This document shows, piece after piece, positions 7,713 to 15,036 of a stretch of DNA of 20,635 nt. The stretch is from Phycisphaerales bacterium. GTDB taxonomy: Bacteria; Planctomycetota; Phycisphaerae; Phycisphaerales; SM1A02. The stretch's first letter is position 1; each line of letters starts with the position of its first letter. Location: contig VERO01000009.1 of assembly GCA_018882625.1 (NCBI GenBank), positions 1-20,635 on the forward strand, read 5' to 3'. The notes under the pieces were generated by a model. That model had not been told where the DNA came from, did no database searches, and saw only the letters and a program-made list of their open reading frames with translations. The position numbers and the translations under genes are program-made.

Positions 7713-9821
7713 ATGACCACTGCCACCACGACCGCGCCTTCGAAGACCGTCAGCATCGACCAGCTGGCGATCAACACGATCCGAACCCTGTCCATGGATG
7801 CCGTGCAGAAGGCCGACTCGGGGCACCCTGGCACGCCGATGGCGCTCGCGCCGGTCGCCTACGCGCTGTGGCAGGACGAGCTGCGCTTCGACCCCGCTGA
7901 CGCGCACTGGGCCAACCGCGACCGCTTCGTGCTCTCCAACGGGCACGCGTCGATGCTGCTCTATTCGATGATCCATCTCGCTGGTGTGCAGGCGCTCGAC
8001 CACCATTCGGGCAAGCCGCTCGGGCGGCTCTCGGTGACGCTCGATGACATCAAGCGGTTCCGCCAGCTCGGGAGCATGTGCCCCGGGCATCCGGAGTCGC
8101 ACCTCACGACGGGCGTTGAGACCACGACTGGTCCGCTTGGCCAGGGATGCGCAACGAGCGTCGGCATGGCGATGGCCTCGAGCTGGCTCGCCAACCGCTA
8201 CAACAAGCCGGGCTTCGAGCTCTTCTCGTGGCACACGTGGGTGATCTGCGGCGACGGATGCCTGATGGAGGGCATCTCCGGGGAGGCGGCGTCGGTGGCG
8301 GGCCACCTCAAGCTGTCGAACCTCACGTGGATCTACGACAACAACCGCATCACGATCGAGGGCAGCACGTCGCTGGCGTACAGCGATGACGTCGCGACGC
8401 GCTTCAGGGGCTACGGGTGGAACGCGCTGCACGTGAGCGATGCGAACGACCAGGATGCGCTGAAGAAGGCGTTCGCGGCCGCGAAGGCGTGCACCGACCG
8501 GCCGACGATCATCATCGTCGACAGCCACATCGGATACGGCGCGCCGAAGAAGCAGGACACCGCGGCTGCGCACGGCGAGCCGCTGGGCGAGGACGAGATC
8601 AAGGCTGCCAAGCGCTTCTACGGATGGCCCGAGGATGCGCAGTTCCTGGTGCCCGACGGCGTGCGCGAGCGCTTCGCCGCTGGCGTGGGTGCGCGCGGCG
8701 CGAAGGCCAGCGCGCAGTGGCGCGCGCTCTTCGACGCGTATGCGGCGAAGTTCCCGGCAGAGGCCGCGGAGATCCGAATGATGCTCGCTGGCGAGCTGCC
8801 CAAGGACTGGGATGCGGACATGCCCGTGTTCAAGGCTGACGCGAAGGGTGTGGCGAGCCGCGCATCCGGCGGTCAGGTGCTCAATGCGGTCGCCAAGCGC
8901 ATCCCGTGGATGGTGGGCGGCGCCGCGGACCTCGCGCCGAGCACGAAGACGCTGCTCACCTTCGACGGCGCGCGCAGCTACGGGCCAGCGGACCACGGAG
9001 GGCGCAACCTGCACTTCGGCATCCGCGAGCATGCCATGGGCGCCATCTGCAACGGCCTCGCGCTCTCGAAGCTGCGCGTGTACGGGTCGGGCTTCCTCAT
9101 CTTCACCGACTACATGCGCGGGTCGATCCGGCTCAGCAGCATCATGCAGCTGCCGGTGACGTACATCTTCACGCACGACTCCATCGGGCTGGGCGAGGAC
9201 GGACCGACGCACCAGCCGATCGAGCATGTGCCTGGCCTTCGTGCGCTGCCTGACGTGCTGGTGTTCAGGCCATGCGACGCGAACGAGGTCGCGGAGTGCT
9301 GGCGTTCGGTGATGGCGCATGGGCACATGACGTCGATCTTCGCGCTGTCGCGGCAGAACCTGCCGACGCTTGACCGCAGCGTGTGCGCGGCGGCATCCGG
9401 CGTGCTGCGCGGCGGGTACGTGCTGCTTGAGTCGGGCGGGAAGGACAGCGCGAAGCCGGACGTGATCCTCATCGGCACCGGCAGCGAGGGGCACCTCTGC
9501 CTTGCGGCGCATGCGGCGCTTGCGGCAGGCGGCGTGCGCGTGCGCACGGTGAGCATGCCATGCACGCAGCTGTTTGACCGCCAGGATGCGGCGTACCGTG
9601 AGAGCGTGCTGCCTCCGGCGGTGCGCGCGCGCGTGAGCGTTGAGATGGCGGCGACGTTCGGGTGGGAACGCTATGTGGGTCTTGACGGAGAGACGGTGGG
9701 CATGACGACCTTCGGTGCGTCGGCGCCCATCAAGGACCTGCTGCCGCACTTCGGGTTCACCACCGATGCGGTGGTCGCGCGCGCCAAGGCCACGATGGCC
9801 CGCTGTGGAGGCTCCAAGTGA
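7713..9821 (+). CDS. tkt: Transketolase
   Basis: The 702-aa product is a full-length transketolase. This thiamine-diphosphate enzyme moves two-carbon ketol units between sugar phosphates in the non-oxidative pentose phosphate and Calvin-type pathways, in the cytoplasm. Visible signatures include the substrate-binding histidine H38 (ADSGHPGTPM), the GPLGQG loop, the ThDP/Mg motif beginning GDG at D181 and ending in DNN, the catalytic glutamate E439 in FGIREHAMG, DSIGLGEDGPTHQPIEH, and LSRQNLP in the C-terminal half. The frame stays open upstream to 7410, but homology starts just after ATG 7713 (TVSIDQLAINTIRTLSMDA), so that start is chosen; no Shine-Dalgarno is obvious. The stop overlaps the GTG of rpiB (9818-9821), indicating one operon for pentose phosphate interconversion. 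Confidence 0.97.
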   Translation: MTTATTTAPSKTVSIDQLAINTIRTLSMDAVQKADSGHPGTPMALAPVAYALWQDELRFDPADAHWANRDRFVLSNGHASMLLYSMIHLAGVQALDHHSGKPLGRLSVTLDDIKRFRQLGSMCPGHPESHLTTGVETTTGPLGQGCATSVGMAMASSWLANRYNKPGFELFSWHTWVICGDGCLMEGISGEAASVAGHLKLSNLTWIYDNNRITIEGSTSLAYSDDVATRFRGYGWNALHVSDANDQDALKKAFAAAKACTDRPTIIIVDSHIGYGAPKKQDTAAAHGEPLGEDEIKAAKRFYGWPEDAQFLVPDGVRERFAAGVGARGAKASAQWRALFDAYAAKFPAEAAEIRMMLAGELPKDWDADMPVFKADAKGVASRASGGQVLNAVAKRIPWMVGGAADLAPSTKTLLTFDGARSYGPADHGGRNLHFGIREHAMGAICNGLALSKLRVYGSGFLIFTDYMRGSIRLSSIMQLPVTYIFTHDSIGLGEDGPTHQPIEHVPGLRALPDVLVFRPCDANEVAECWRSVMAHGHMTSIFALSRQNLPTLDRSVCAAASGVLRGGYVLLESGGKDSAKPDVILIGTGSEGHLCLAAHAALAAGGVRVRTVSMPCTQLFDRQDAAYRESVLPPAVRARVSVEMAATFGWERYVGLDGETVGMTTFGASAPIKDLLPHFGFTTDAVVARAKATMARCGGSK

Positions 9822-10276
9822 AGGTCGCGTTTGCCTCGGACCATGCCGGGTTCGCGCTGAAGCAGGAAGTGGCCGAGCACGTGCGTAGCCTCGGTCATTA
9901 GATTGTGGACCTCGGCACGCACTCGACAGACCCTGTCGACTATCCCGACTACGCGGCGAAGATCGCGGAGGCGGTGCGGTCTGGGCAGGTCGAGCGCGGG
10001 ATCCTCTTCTGCGGCAGCGGCATCGGCGCGAGCGTGGCCGCCAACAAGTTCCCCGGCGTGCGTGCCGGCAACTGCATGGACCACTACTCGGCGCACCAGG
10101 GCGTGGAGCACGACGCGATGAACGTGCTCGTGATGGGCGGCCGCGTCGTCGGGTCCAAGGTGGCGATGGAGATGGCCGAGGCCTTCCTGAAGGCGGCCTA
10201 CACGGGCGAGCCGCGGCACGCCCGGCGCCTGTCCAAGGTGCAGGCGATCGAGGATCGCTTCATGAAGAAGGGGTGA
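9818..10276 (+). pseudogene. rpiB: Ribose-5-phosphate isomerase B, interrupted by in-frame TAG
   Basis: RpiB interconverts ribose 5-phosphate and ribulose 5-phosphate. From GTG 9818 the frame encodes 152 positions with clear homology on both sides of a TAG at 9899-9901 (codon 28). Before it are VAFASDHAGF (D8, H9) and VRSLGH; after it are IVDLGTHSTDPVDYPDYA, catalytic C65 in FCGSGIGASVAANK, and VEHDAMNVLVMGGRVVG. The family usually has Glu or a similar residue at this point, so a single G-to-T change from GAG would explain the stop. Nothing else looks decayed. Restart at GTG 9905 would lose the first strand and the D8/H9 substrate-binding residues, so a truncated product is probably inactive. 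The GTGA overlap with tkt shows it was part of that operon. It may be a recent nonsense allele, a sequencing or consensus error, or a read-through site; TAG ends lemA and the lipoprotein gene here, so genome-wide reassignment is unlikely. Confidence 0.85.
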
Positions 10277-10360
10277 GTGCCGCACTTCGGCGGGACCGGG
10301 GGCGATTGTGTTCGTACCCGTCCGGCGTGAGGTGGCGTGCGGAGGTGGTGCACCGGACCC

Positions 10361-10366
10361 TATCCT
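10361..10366 (+). promoter_or_regulatory. TANNNT -10-like element before the FKBP gene
   Basis: TATCCT ends seven bases before ATG 10374. Transcription would start at the A of the start codon, consistent with a leaderless mRNA. No -35 match is evident. Confidence 0.45.
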
Positions 10367-10373
10367 CCCGCCC

Positions 10374-11285
10374 ATGCCACGAACCTCCATCGTCATGATC
10401 GCGTCCGCAGCGGCGGCGCTCGTCACATCGCTTGCCGTTGCGCTGCAGGGTCCGCAGATCCAGCCTGGCGTCGACTACAGCGCACTGCCGCCGGATCCTT
10501 CGGAGAAGGCGCAGAAGATCTCCGCGGCGAAGGTTGACCTGATGAAGGCACTCGAGCTGGCGCAGTCTGCGGGCGGCGGCACTGCGGCGCAGGCTGATGC
10601 GCGCGTCGGTGCCGACGGGACGATCACGTACGAGATCATCGTGCTTGGGCCCGGCATCACCAAGCGCGCGGTCGTCAACGGATCGACGGGTGCCGTGGTG
10701 GTGGCGAATGTCGACGCCGCTGGTGCCGTGAAGGCGGCGCTGGCGAAGGTTGACGGCATCGTGGAGAGCGTCGTGTCGGACTTCGCGGCCGATCCGCCGA
10801 CGTGGGTGGTCAACGTGCTGGCCGGCGGGAAGTCCCACTCGGTCACCATCAGCGCCGTCGACGGCTCGGTAGTCTCGGACACCATGAATGGACGAATGCC
10901 AGGCATCGACGCGCAGGGTGAGTTGGTTGAGACCGGAAGCGGACTCTCCTACATCGACATCGTGGAGGGCACGGGCAAGCAGCCTGCGGGCCCGCAGTCG
11001 GTGGTGAAGGTGCACTACACCGGATACCTCGTGGATGGCAGCAAGTTCGACAGTTCCGTCGACCGCGGCCAGCCCATCGACTTCCCGCTCGGGCAGGTCA
11101 TCAAGGGATGGACCGAGGGCGTCGGATCGATGAAGGTCGGCGGCAAGCGCAAGCTCATCATCCCCTACAAGCTCGCGTACGGCGAGCAGGGCAGGCCGCC
11201 GGTGATCCCCGCGCGCGCGATGCTTGTGTTCGACGTCGAGCTGATCGATGTGGTGCGCGACGGCCCCGCAGCGCCCGCGCCCTGA
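10374..11285 (+). CDS. Secreted PepSY-PepSY-FKBP peptidyl-prolyl cis-trans isomerase
   Basis: The 303-aa product begins with a signal peptide or membrane anchor (IVMIASAAAALVTSLAVAL). Two PepSY-like modules follow at about residues 53-110 and 114-168; each has a helix, then an ITYEIIV- or WVVNVLA-type strand, then a strand-turn reading VVNGSTGAVVVAN or TISAVDGSVVSD. The C-terminal domain (about 190-293) is an FKBP fold that catalyses prolyl isomerisation. All hallmark pocket residues are present: Y215 (VHYTG), F225 and D226 (KFDSS), F237, V242/I243/W246 (VIKGW), Y269 (LAYGE) and F286 (LVFDVEL), so activity is likely. The export signal puts it in the periplasm or on the surface, probably aiding folding of secreted proteins. 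ATG 10374 is preferred over upstream in-frame codons because the signal peptide starts there and TATCCT sits seven bases upstream. The FKBP call is firm; PepSY is by pattern only. Confidence 0.9.
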   Translation: MPRTSIVMIASAAAALVTSLAVALQGPQIQPGVDYSALPPDPSEKAQKISAAKVDLMKALELAQSAGGGTAAQADARVGADGTITYEIIVLGPGITKRAVVNGSTGAVVVANVDAAGAVKAALAKVDGIVESVVSDFAADPPTWVVNVLAGGKSHSVTISAVDGSVVSDTMNGRMPGIDAQGELVETGSGLSYIDIVEGTGKQPAGPQSVVKVHYTGYLVDGSKFDSSVDRGQPIDFPLGQVIKGWTEGVGSMKVGGKRKLIIPYKLAYGEQGRPPVIPARAMLVFDVELIDVVRDGPAAPAP

Positions 11286-11290
11286 CCCGG

Positions 11291-11590
11291 CTACGGGTTC
11301 TTGAAGGTGTCGTCGGCCATCTTGCCGATCTCGGCGTCGCGAGCCTGCATCTTGTCGCGCACGCGGACGGCGGCGTCGCGCGACTTGCCGAGCGCGGACT
11401 TGCTGCCGCCATCGGGAATCGTGTCAAAGGACTGCTGCCGGCTCTCGGTGGGCTGGGGAGCCTCCTCGGCCCGCTTCGTCTGGCCGCGGTTGACGCTGGG
11501 CTCGCAGCCGAAGGCTGCGGCGAGGGCCGCGGCCGCGATGGCGGCGGCAGATGCGGAAGTCCGGCGGATGGCGGTAGGGCGGTTGCGCAT
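11291..11590 (-). CDS. Small putative lipoprotein, function unknown
   Basis: The 99-aa product has a basic N-terminus (MRNRPTAIRR), an Ala-rich hydrophobic stretch and a cysteine at residue 29 in AAAFGC, which fits a type II signal peptide with an imperfect lipobox. The mature part is short, hydrophilic and charged, with a probable C-terminal helix (SRDAAVRVRDKMQARDAEI). I recognise no family. The frame is open upstream to 11635, but ATG 11590 is chosen because the signal peptide begins there and TACCCT lies six bases upstream. Its stop (TAG) is five bases from the FKBP stop, so the two genes are tightly convergent. It may be an envelope protein attached to the outer membrane. Confidence 0.65.
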   Translation of the reverse strand: MRNRPTAIRRTSASAAAIAAAALAAAFGCEPSVNRGQTKRAEEAPQPTESRQQSFDTIPDGGSKSALGKSRDAAVRVRDKMQARDAEIGKMADDTFKNP

Positions 11591-11594
11591 GGTA

Positions 11595-11768
11595 TTAGGG
11601 TAGCCGCGGTTCTTGGTTGTCCACCACGATGTCAATGTCTTGCGTCATCCGTGCCTCGCCGGAGGCGACACTTGCGATACCGCCGGTCAAATGGAAGCGA
11701 ATGTCGTGCCGCGAGAGGATCCCAAGCAGGCGGATAAGGGATTGGCGGAATGTCTCAGCGGGATACAT
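11595..11768 (-). pseudogene. Truncated nucleotidyltransferase (AbiEii/MNT-like fold)
   Basis: The 57-codon frame from ATG 11768 carries the nucleotidyltransferase signature: HLTGG (G29-G30), then SGEARMTQDIDIVVD with D44 and D46 as the metal-binding pair. Family members run well over 100 residues, with a third acidic residue and a helical C-terminal part. Here the frame ends with TAA 13 codons past D44, and only five bases separate its stop from the lipoprotein ATG, so no remainder is possible. The 3' end probably disappeared by deletion. The start overlaps the stop of the upstream 83-aa gene by 14 bases, the usual tight coupling of such pairs. The fragment lacks most of the fold and is probably inactive. 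The motif is seen; the deletion is inference. Confidence 0.7.
11597..11602 (-). promoter_or_regulatory. TANNNT -10-like element before the lipoprotein gene
   Basis: On the minus strand TACCCT ends six bases before ATG 11590. It overlaps the last codons of the truncated nucleotidyltransferase. The preceding CCGCGGC is shared with the element at 12014-12019. Confidence 0.4.
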
Positions 11769-12006
11769 GACGCAGCGCCCGCTCGATGAGTGATCTCGAT
11801 GCAGGATCGGACCCATAGAGCCGAAGCGCCAGCTTGAGCTTTAGAGCGGGCGGGGGGAGCGGTCCTTCCTGGGAGATGATCTGTCGCTCGATGAGATCCC
11901 GTGCCCATACCGCAAGGGCGCACGCGCGCCCGACACGCTCTGGAATCGACAGCGCACTCTGCGCCTCAAGAAAACGTGCGTCGATGTCCCTCGGTAGGGA
12001 GGTCAT
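11755..12006 (-). CDS. Small helical protein paired with a nucleotidyltransferase
   Basis: The 83-aa product has no signal peptide or membrane span and is predicted helical: RDIDARFLEAQSALS, RACALAVWARDLIERQI, then LKLKLALRLYGSDP. The LRLYG-D pattern near the C-terminus recalls small proteins often encoded just upstream of AbiEii/MNT-like nucleotidyltransferases in cyanobacteria, chloroflexi and planctomycetes; I recall this from general knowledge and cannot check it here. Such pairs are often annotated as toxin-antitoxin-like, though function is mostly untested. The 14-base overlap with the next gene supports the pairing. ATG 12006 is backed by TACGCT seven bases upstream. With the partner truncated, the cassette is probably non-functional or only half functional. 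Confidence 0.65.
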   Translation of the reverse strand: MTSLPRDIDARFLEAQSALSIPERVGRACALAVWARDLIERQIISQEGPLPPPALKLKLALRLYGSDPASRSLIERALRHVSR

Positions 12007-12013
12007 GACCCGC

Positions 12014-12019
12014 AGCGTA
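12014..12019 (-). promoter_or_regulatory. TANNNT -10-like element before the 83-aa gene
   Basis: On the minus strand TACGCT ends seven bases before ATG 12006. With its preceding CCGCGGC it matches the lipoprotein promoter at 12 of 13 positions. Confidence 0.4.
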
Positions 12020-12055
12020 GCCGCGGCGAAGGCCGGGGCCGCTGGAAATGCCGGA

Positions 12056-13180
12056 TCAGCCGCCGAGCCGGTCGGGGTTGAGGCCGAGCAGGTCAGGCAC
12101 CGTGAAGAGGCCGTCGCGCCGGATGACCTCGCCGTCGAAGCTGATCGTGCCGCCGCCGAACTCGGGGCGCTGGATGCAGACGAGGTCCCAGTGGATCTCG
12201 CTCTCGTTGCCGTTGTCGGTCTCCTCGTAGCAGCGGCCGGGCGTGAAGTGGAAGCTGCCCGCGATCTTCTCGTCGAAGAGGATGTCCTGCATTGGGTGCA
12301 GGATCTTCGGGTTGAAGCCGATCGCGAACTCGCCCACGTGGCGCGCGCCGGCGTCAGTGTCGAAGATGGCGTTGAGCGCGGCACTGTCGCCGTCGCAGGT
12401 GGCCTCGACGATGCGCCCCTTGCGGAACGTGAGCCGCACGTTCGAGAAGGACGCGCCGTTGTAGATCGTCGGCGCGTTGTAGTGCACGGTGCCCTCGACC
12501 GAGTCGCGCACGGGCGCGGTGAAGCACTCGCCATCGGGGATGTTGCGGTCGCCGGTGCAGGGCACGACGCCGATGCCCTTGATGCTGAAGGTGAGGTCGG
12601 TGTCGCCGGGGCCGGTGATGCGGACCTGGTCGGCGCGGCGCATGCGATCGGCGAGCGGCTCGACCGCGCGCGCCATCGCCGCGTAGTCGACGCAGCACAC
12701 GTCGAAGTAGAAGTCCTCGAAGTCGCGCGTGGAGCGGCGCGCCAGCTGCGCCATGCTCGGAGTCGGCCAGCGCAGCACGACCCACTTGGTGTGGTTGACG
12801 CGCCGCTCGAAATGCACTGGCTTCTGGTAGGTGCGCGCGACGAGGCGCATCTGCTCGTCGGGGACGCCGGCCATCTCGTTGGCGTTGGCCGCACCGCGGA
12901 TGCCGACATAGGCGTGCATGCGCGACATGCGGTGCAGGTCGCAGTCGGCCCACGTCGCGAGGCCCTCGGCTGCGGAGGACTCGTTGAGGGCACGCATGAC
13001 GCGCATCGAGCGGATCGCCACATGCGGGTGCGCGCCGGCGCGCCGCGCCTCCTCGACGCAGGCGATGACGATGTCCTCGGGCGCGTCGAAGGCCTCGATG
13101 AGCACATGCTCCCCGGGCTTGAGCGACGTCGAGTGGCCGACGATGACCTTGGCCAGCCGGGCGATGCGCGGATCAGGCAT
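12056..13180 (-). CDS. M29-family metallo-aminopeptidase
   Basis: The 374-aa product matches the thermophilic aminopeptidase (M29, AmpS/AmpT) family. These cytoplasmic enzymes use two metal ions to remove N-terminal amino acids from peptides. The expected ligands appear in order: E218 (DGECFTAP), E284 (GEFAIG), H311 (GSFHFTPG), Y318, and H330 with D332 (EIHWDLV). The spacings E218-E284 (66) and H311-Y318 (7) equal those of the Thermus enzyme as I recall it. ATG 13180 is chosen because family homology begins at PDPRIARLAKVI; the frame is open further upstream, but into the HAD gene. The start overlaps the HAD stop by eight bases, making this the last gene of a three-gene operon. Length is slightly below the roughly 400 aa usual for the family. 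Confidence 0.93.
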   Translation of the reverse strand: MPDPRIARLAKVIVGHSTSLKPGEHVLIEAFDAPEDIVIACVEEARRAGAHPHVAIRSMRVMRALNESSAAEGLATWADCDLHRMSRMHAYVGIRGAANANEMAGVPDEQMRLVARTYQKPVHFERRVNHTKWVVLRWPTPSMAQLARRSTRDFEDFYFDVCCVDYAAMARAVEPLADRMRRADQVRITGPGDTDLTFSIKGIGVVPCTGDRNIPDGECFTAPVRDSVEGTVHYNAPTIYNGASFSNVRLTFRKGRIVEATCDGDSAALNAIFDTDAGARHVGEFAIGFNPKILHPMQDILFDEKIAGSFHFTPGRCYEETDNGNESEIHWDLVCIQRPEFGGGTISFDGEVIRRDGLFTVPDLLGLNPDRLGG

Positions 13181-13853
13181 GCGCGGATGGTACGAGCGCG
13201 GCAAGCCTCTCGGGCGTGAGCTCGCCGAGGGAATCGACGACGAGGTCGGCAGCGGCAAGTTCGGTGTGCGTGTGCCCCTCGGAGCAGAGCGCGACGCACC
13301 GCATGCCTGCCCGGTGTGCGGCCTCGATGCCAGGCGCCGCGTCCTCGATGACGACGCACGCCGAAGGCTGCATGCGCAGGCGCTCGGCGGCGAGCAGGAA
13401 CACGTCCGGATCTGGCTTCCCGCGCGTCACGCAGGCGCCGGTGACGACCGCATCGAAGAGGTCGGCGCAGCCGAGCCCGTGCAGGTGCGCATCCACATTG
13501 GTGGGCGGTGCGCTCGAGCCGATCGCGAGGCGCCACCGGGCATCGCGCAGCGCTTGAAGGAGACTGTGCGCACCAGGCATCGCGGGGAAGCTCGCGGCGA
13601 GCATCGCGCGGAACTCCTCCTCCTTGCGCTCGGCGAGCTCGTGGATGCGGCCTGCGGCGGGCGGCTCACGCAGCGCGCGCTCGTGCAGGGCGGCGATGAT
13701 GGGCTCGTTGCGGCGGCCGAAGTGCTCGAGGAAGAAGGCGCGCGACATCGGCAGCCCGAGCGTGTGCGCCAGGTTGGCCCACGCGCGCTCGTGCAGCGCG
13801 CACGTGTCGACGAGCGTGCCGTCGAGGTCGAAGATTGCGCCGAGTGCGCTCAT
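13173..13853 (-). CDS. HAD-superfamily phosphatase/phosphoglucomutase-like hydrolase
   Basis: The 226-aa product is a subfamily I HAD enzyme with a four-helix cap. Motif I is FDLDGT (nucleophile D9, acid/base D11), motif II is IGSSAPP, motif III is the lysine of RGKPDPD, and motif IV is VVIEDAAPGIEAA. The cap contains FGRRNEPII. This pattern is shared by beta-phosphoglucomutases and broad sugar-phosphate phosphatases, so the substrate cannot be named, although the ED-x-x-x-G-I motif and cap style favour a phosphosugar. The start overlaps the ltaE stop by four bases and the stop overlaps the aminopeptidase start by eight, so all three are translated from one mRNA. Cytoplasmic. Confidence 0.9.
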   Translation of the reverse strand: MSALGAIFDLDGTLVDTCALHERAWANLAHTLGLPMSRAFFLEHFGRRNEPIIAALHERALREPPAAGRIHELAERKEEEFRAMLAASFPAMPGAHSLLQALRDARWRLAIGSSAPPTNVDAHLHGLGCADLFDAVVTGACVTRGKPDPDVFLLAAERLRMQPSACVVIEDAAPGIEAAHRAGMRCVALCSEGHTHTELAAADLVVDSLGELTPERLAALVPSAHA

Positions 13854-14920
13854 CGGCTCGCCTCCGCGATCTCGCGACGCATCAGCGCCACCGCATCGCG
13901 GATCGTGGCTGCGGCGCGCTCGATGTCGTCGCGCGTGACATCGAGGTGCGTGACCGCGCGCACGCGGCGCGTGCCCATCGCGATGAGGTGGACGCCGTGG
14001 CGGGTGAGCGCCTCGCAGAAGGGGCGCGCCTCGGGCATGCCCGAGCGCAGCGTGAAGAAGACCATGTTGGTGGCGATGGGCTGCGGCGGCGGATCGACGT
14101 CGATGCCCTCCGCACCATGCAGCAGCCGCGCAAGCAGCGATGCGTTGGCGTGGTCATCGGCCAGCCGCGCCACATGGTGGTCAAGCGCATGGATCGCGGC
14201 CGCCGCGAGCAGCCCGGACTGTCGCATCCCGCCCCCGAGCATCTTGCGGAACCTCCGTGCGCGCGCGATGAGCGGGGCGGGGCCCGCGAGCGCGCTACCC
14301 ACAGGTGCGCCGAGACCCTTGGAGAAGCACACGCTGACCGTGTCGGCGTGGGCGGCCACCTCCCGCGGCGCGTAGCCCGCGGCGACACATGCGTTCCACA
14401 GCCGCGCGCCGTCAATGTGCACCGCGAGGCTGCGTTCGCGCGCGGCAGCGGCCACATCGGCAAGCTGTGCGAGAGGCCACACGGTGCCGCCTCCACGGTT
14501 GTGGGTGTTTTCCATCACCACAAGCCGTGGGGCAGGCGCGTGGATGTCCGCGTGGCGGATCGCGCCGCGCAGCGTGGGTGCGTCAAAGAGCCCGCCCGGG
14601 CCATCAAGCGGGTTGATCGCGCATCCCGAGATGGCGGCAGGCGCAGCGGTCTCGTAGTGCACGATGTGGCTGTCGCGGTGCGCGTAGATCTCGTCGCCAT
14701 GCTGGCAGTGGCACCGGATCGCGAGCTGGTTCGCCATCGTGCCGCTGGGCGTGAAGAGCGCCGCCTCGGTGCCGAGCAGCTCGGCCACCTTGGCCTCGAG
14801 CGCCTGCACCGTGGGCTCGTCCCCGAGCACGTCGTCACCGAGCGGTGCGGCCATCATCGCCGCACGCATCGCATCGGTCGGTCGAGTGACGGTGTCGCTG
14901 CGGAGGTCGATCGCGCGCAT
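13850..14920 (-). CDS. ltaE: Low-specificity L-threonine aldolase
   Basis: The 356-aa product is a fold-type I PLP enzyme that cleaves threonine or allo-threonine to glycine and acetaldehyde. It opens with IDLRSDTVTRPTDAMR and continues with GDDVLGDEPTV, both diagnostic of the family. HRDSH contains the active-site histidine near residue 85, MENTHNRGGGTVWP follows, HIDGARLWNA carries the cofactor-binding D170 and R173, and CFSKGLGAPVGS holds the PLP lysine K201. Length is normal. It is the first gene of the ltaE-HAD-M29 operon, with TAGCAT nine bases before the ATG as a possible -10. Peptidase and aldolase together would suit amino-acid catabolism, but the operon link is only suggestive. Confidence 0.95.
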   Translation of the reverse strand: MRAIDLRSDTVTRPTDAMRAAMMAAPLGDDVLGDEPTVQALEAKVAELLGTEAALFTPSGTMANQLAIRCHCQHGDEIYAHRDSHIVHYETAAPAAISGCAINPLDGPGGLFDAPTLRGAIRHADIHAPAPRLVVMENTHNRGGGTVWPLAQLADVAAAARERSLAVHIDGARLWNACVAAGYAPREVAAHADTVSVCFSKGLGAPVGSALAGPAPLIARARRFRKMLGGGMRQSGLLAAAAIHALDHHVARLADDHANASLLARLLHGAEGIDVDPPPQPIATNMVFFTLRSGMPEARPFCEALTRHGVHLIAMGTRRVRAVTHLDVTRDDIERAAATIRDAVALMRREIAEASR

Positions 14921-14929
14921 GGGTCGCTG

Positions 14930-14935
14930 ATGCTA
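14930..14935 (-). promoter_or_regulatory. TANNNT -10-like element before the ltaE operon
   Basis: On the minus strand TAGCAT ends nine bases before ATG 14920, the longest spacing of the set, so a leader of one or two bases is possible. Confidence 0.35.
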
Positions 14936-15036
14936 CGGAGCCGCTGCGTGGCATCGTCCGCCGCTGGCGCATCGCCTGACTGGGGCATGCGCCTGATGCA
15001 CGCGGACGCAGGCGCTCCCGCACCGCCTGCAGGGGT

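Noticed and set aside
7605..9749. 714-aa minus-strand frame opposite tkt
   Set aside because: Antisense shadow: Arg/His/Val-rich with no motifs, opposite a clear transketolase.
9899..9901. TAG in rpiB as pyrrolysine or a reassigned codon
   Set aside because: TAG serves as the normal stop of lemA and of the lipoprotein gene in this window, no suppressor tRNA is seen, and RpiB has no residue needing pyrrolysine.
12007..13536. Upstream part of a 593-aa minus-strand frame overlapping the aminopeptidase and HAD genes
   Set aside because: Only its last 83 codons (11755-12006) look like a protein; the rest is Ser/Arg/Ala-rich out-of-frame translation of two recognised enzymes.
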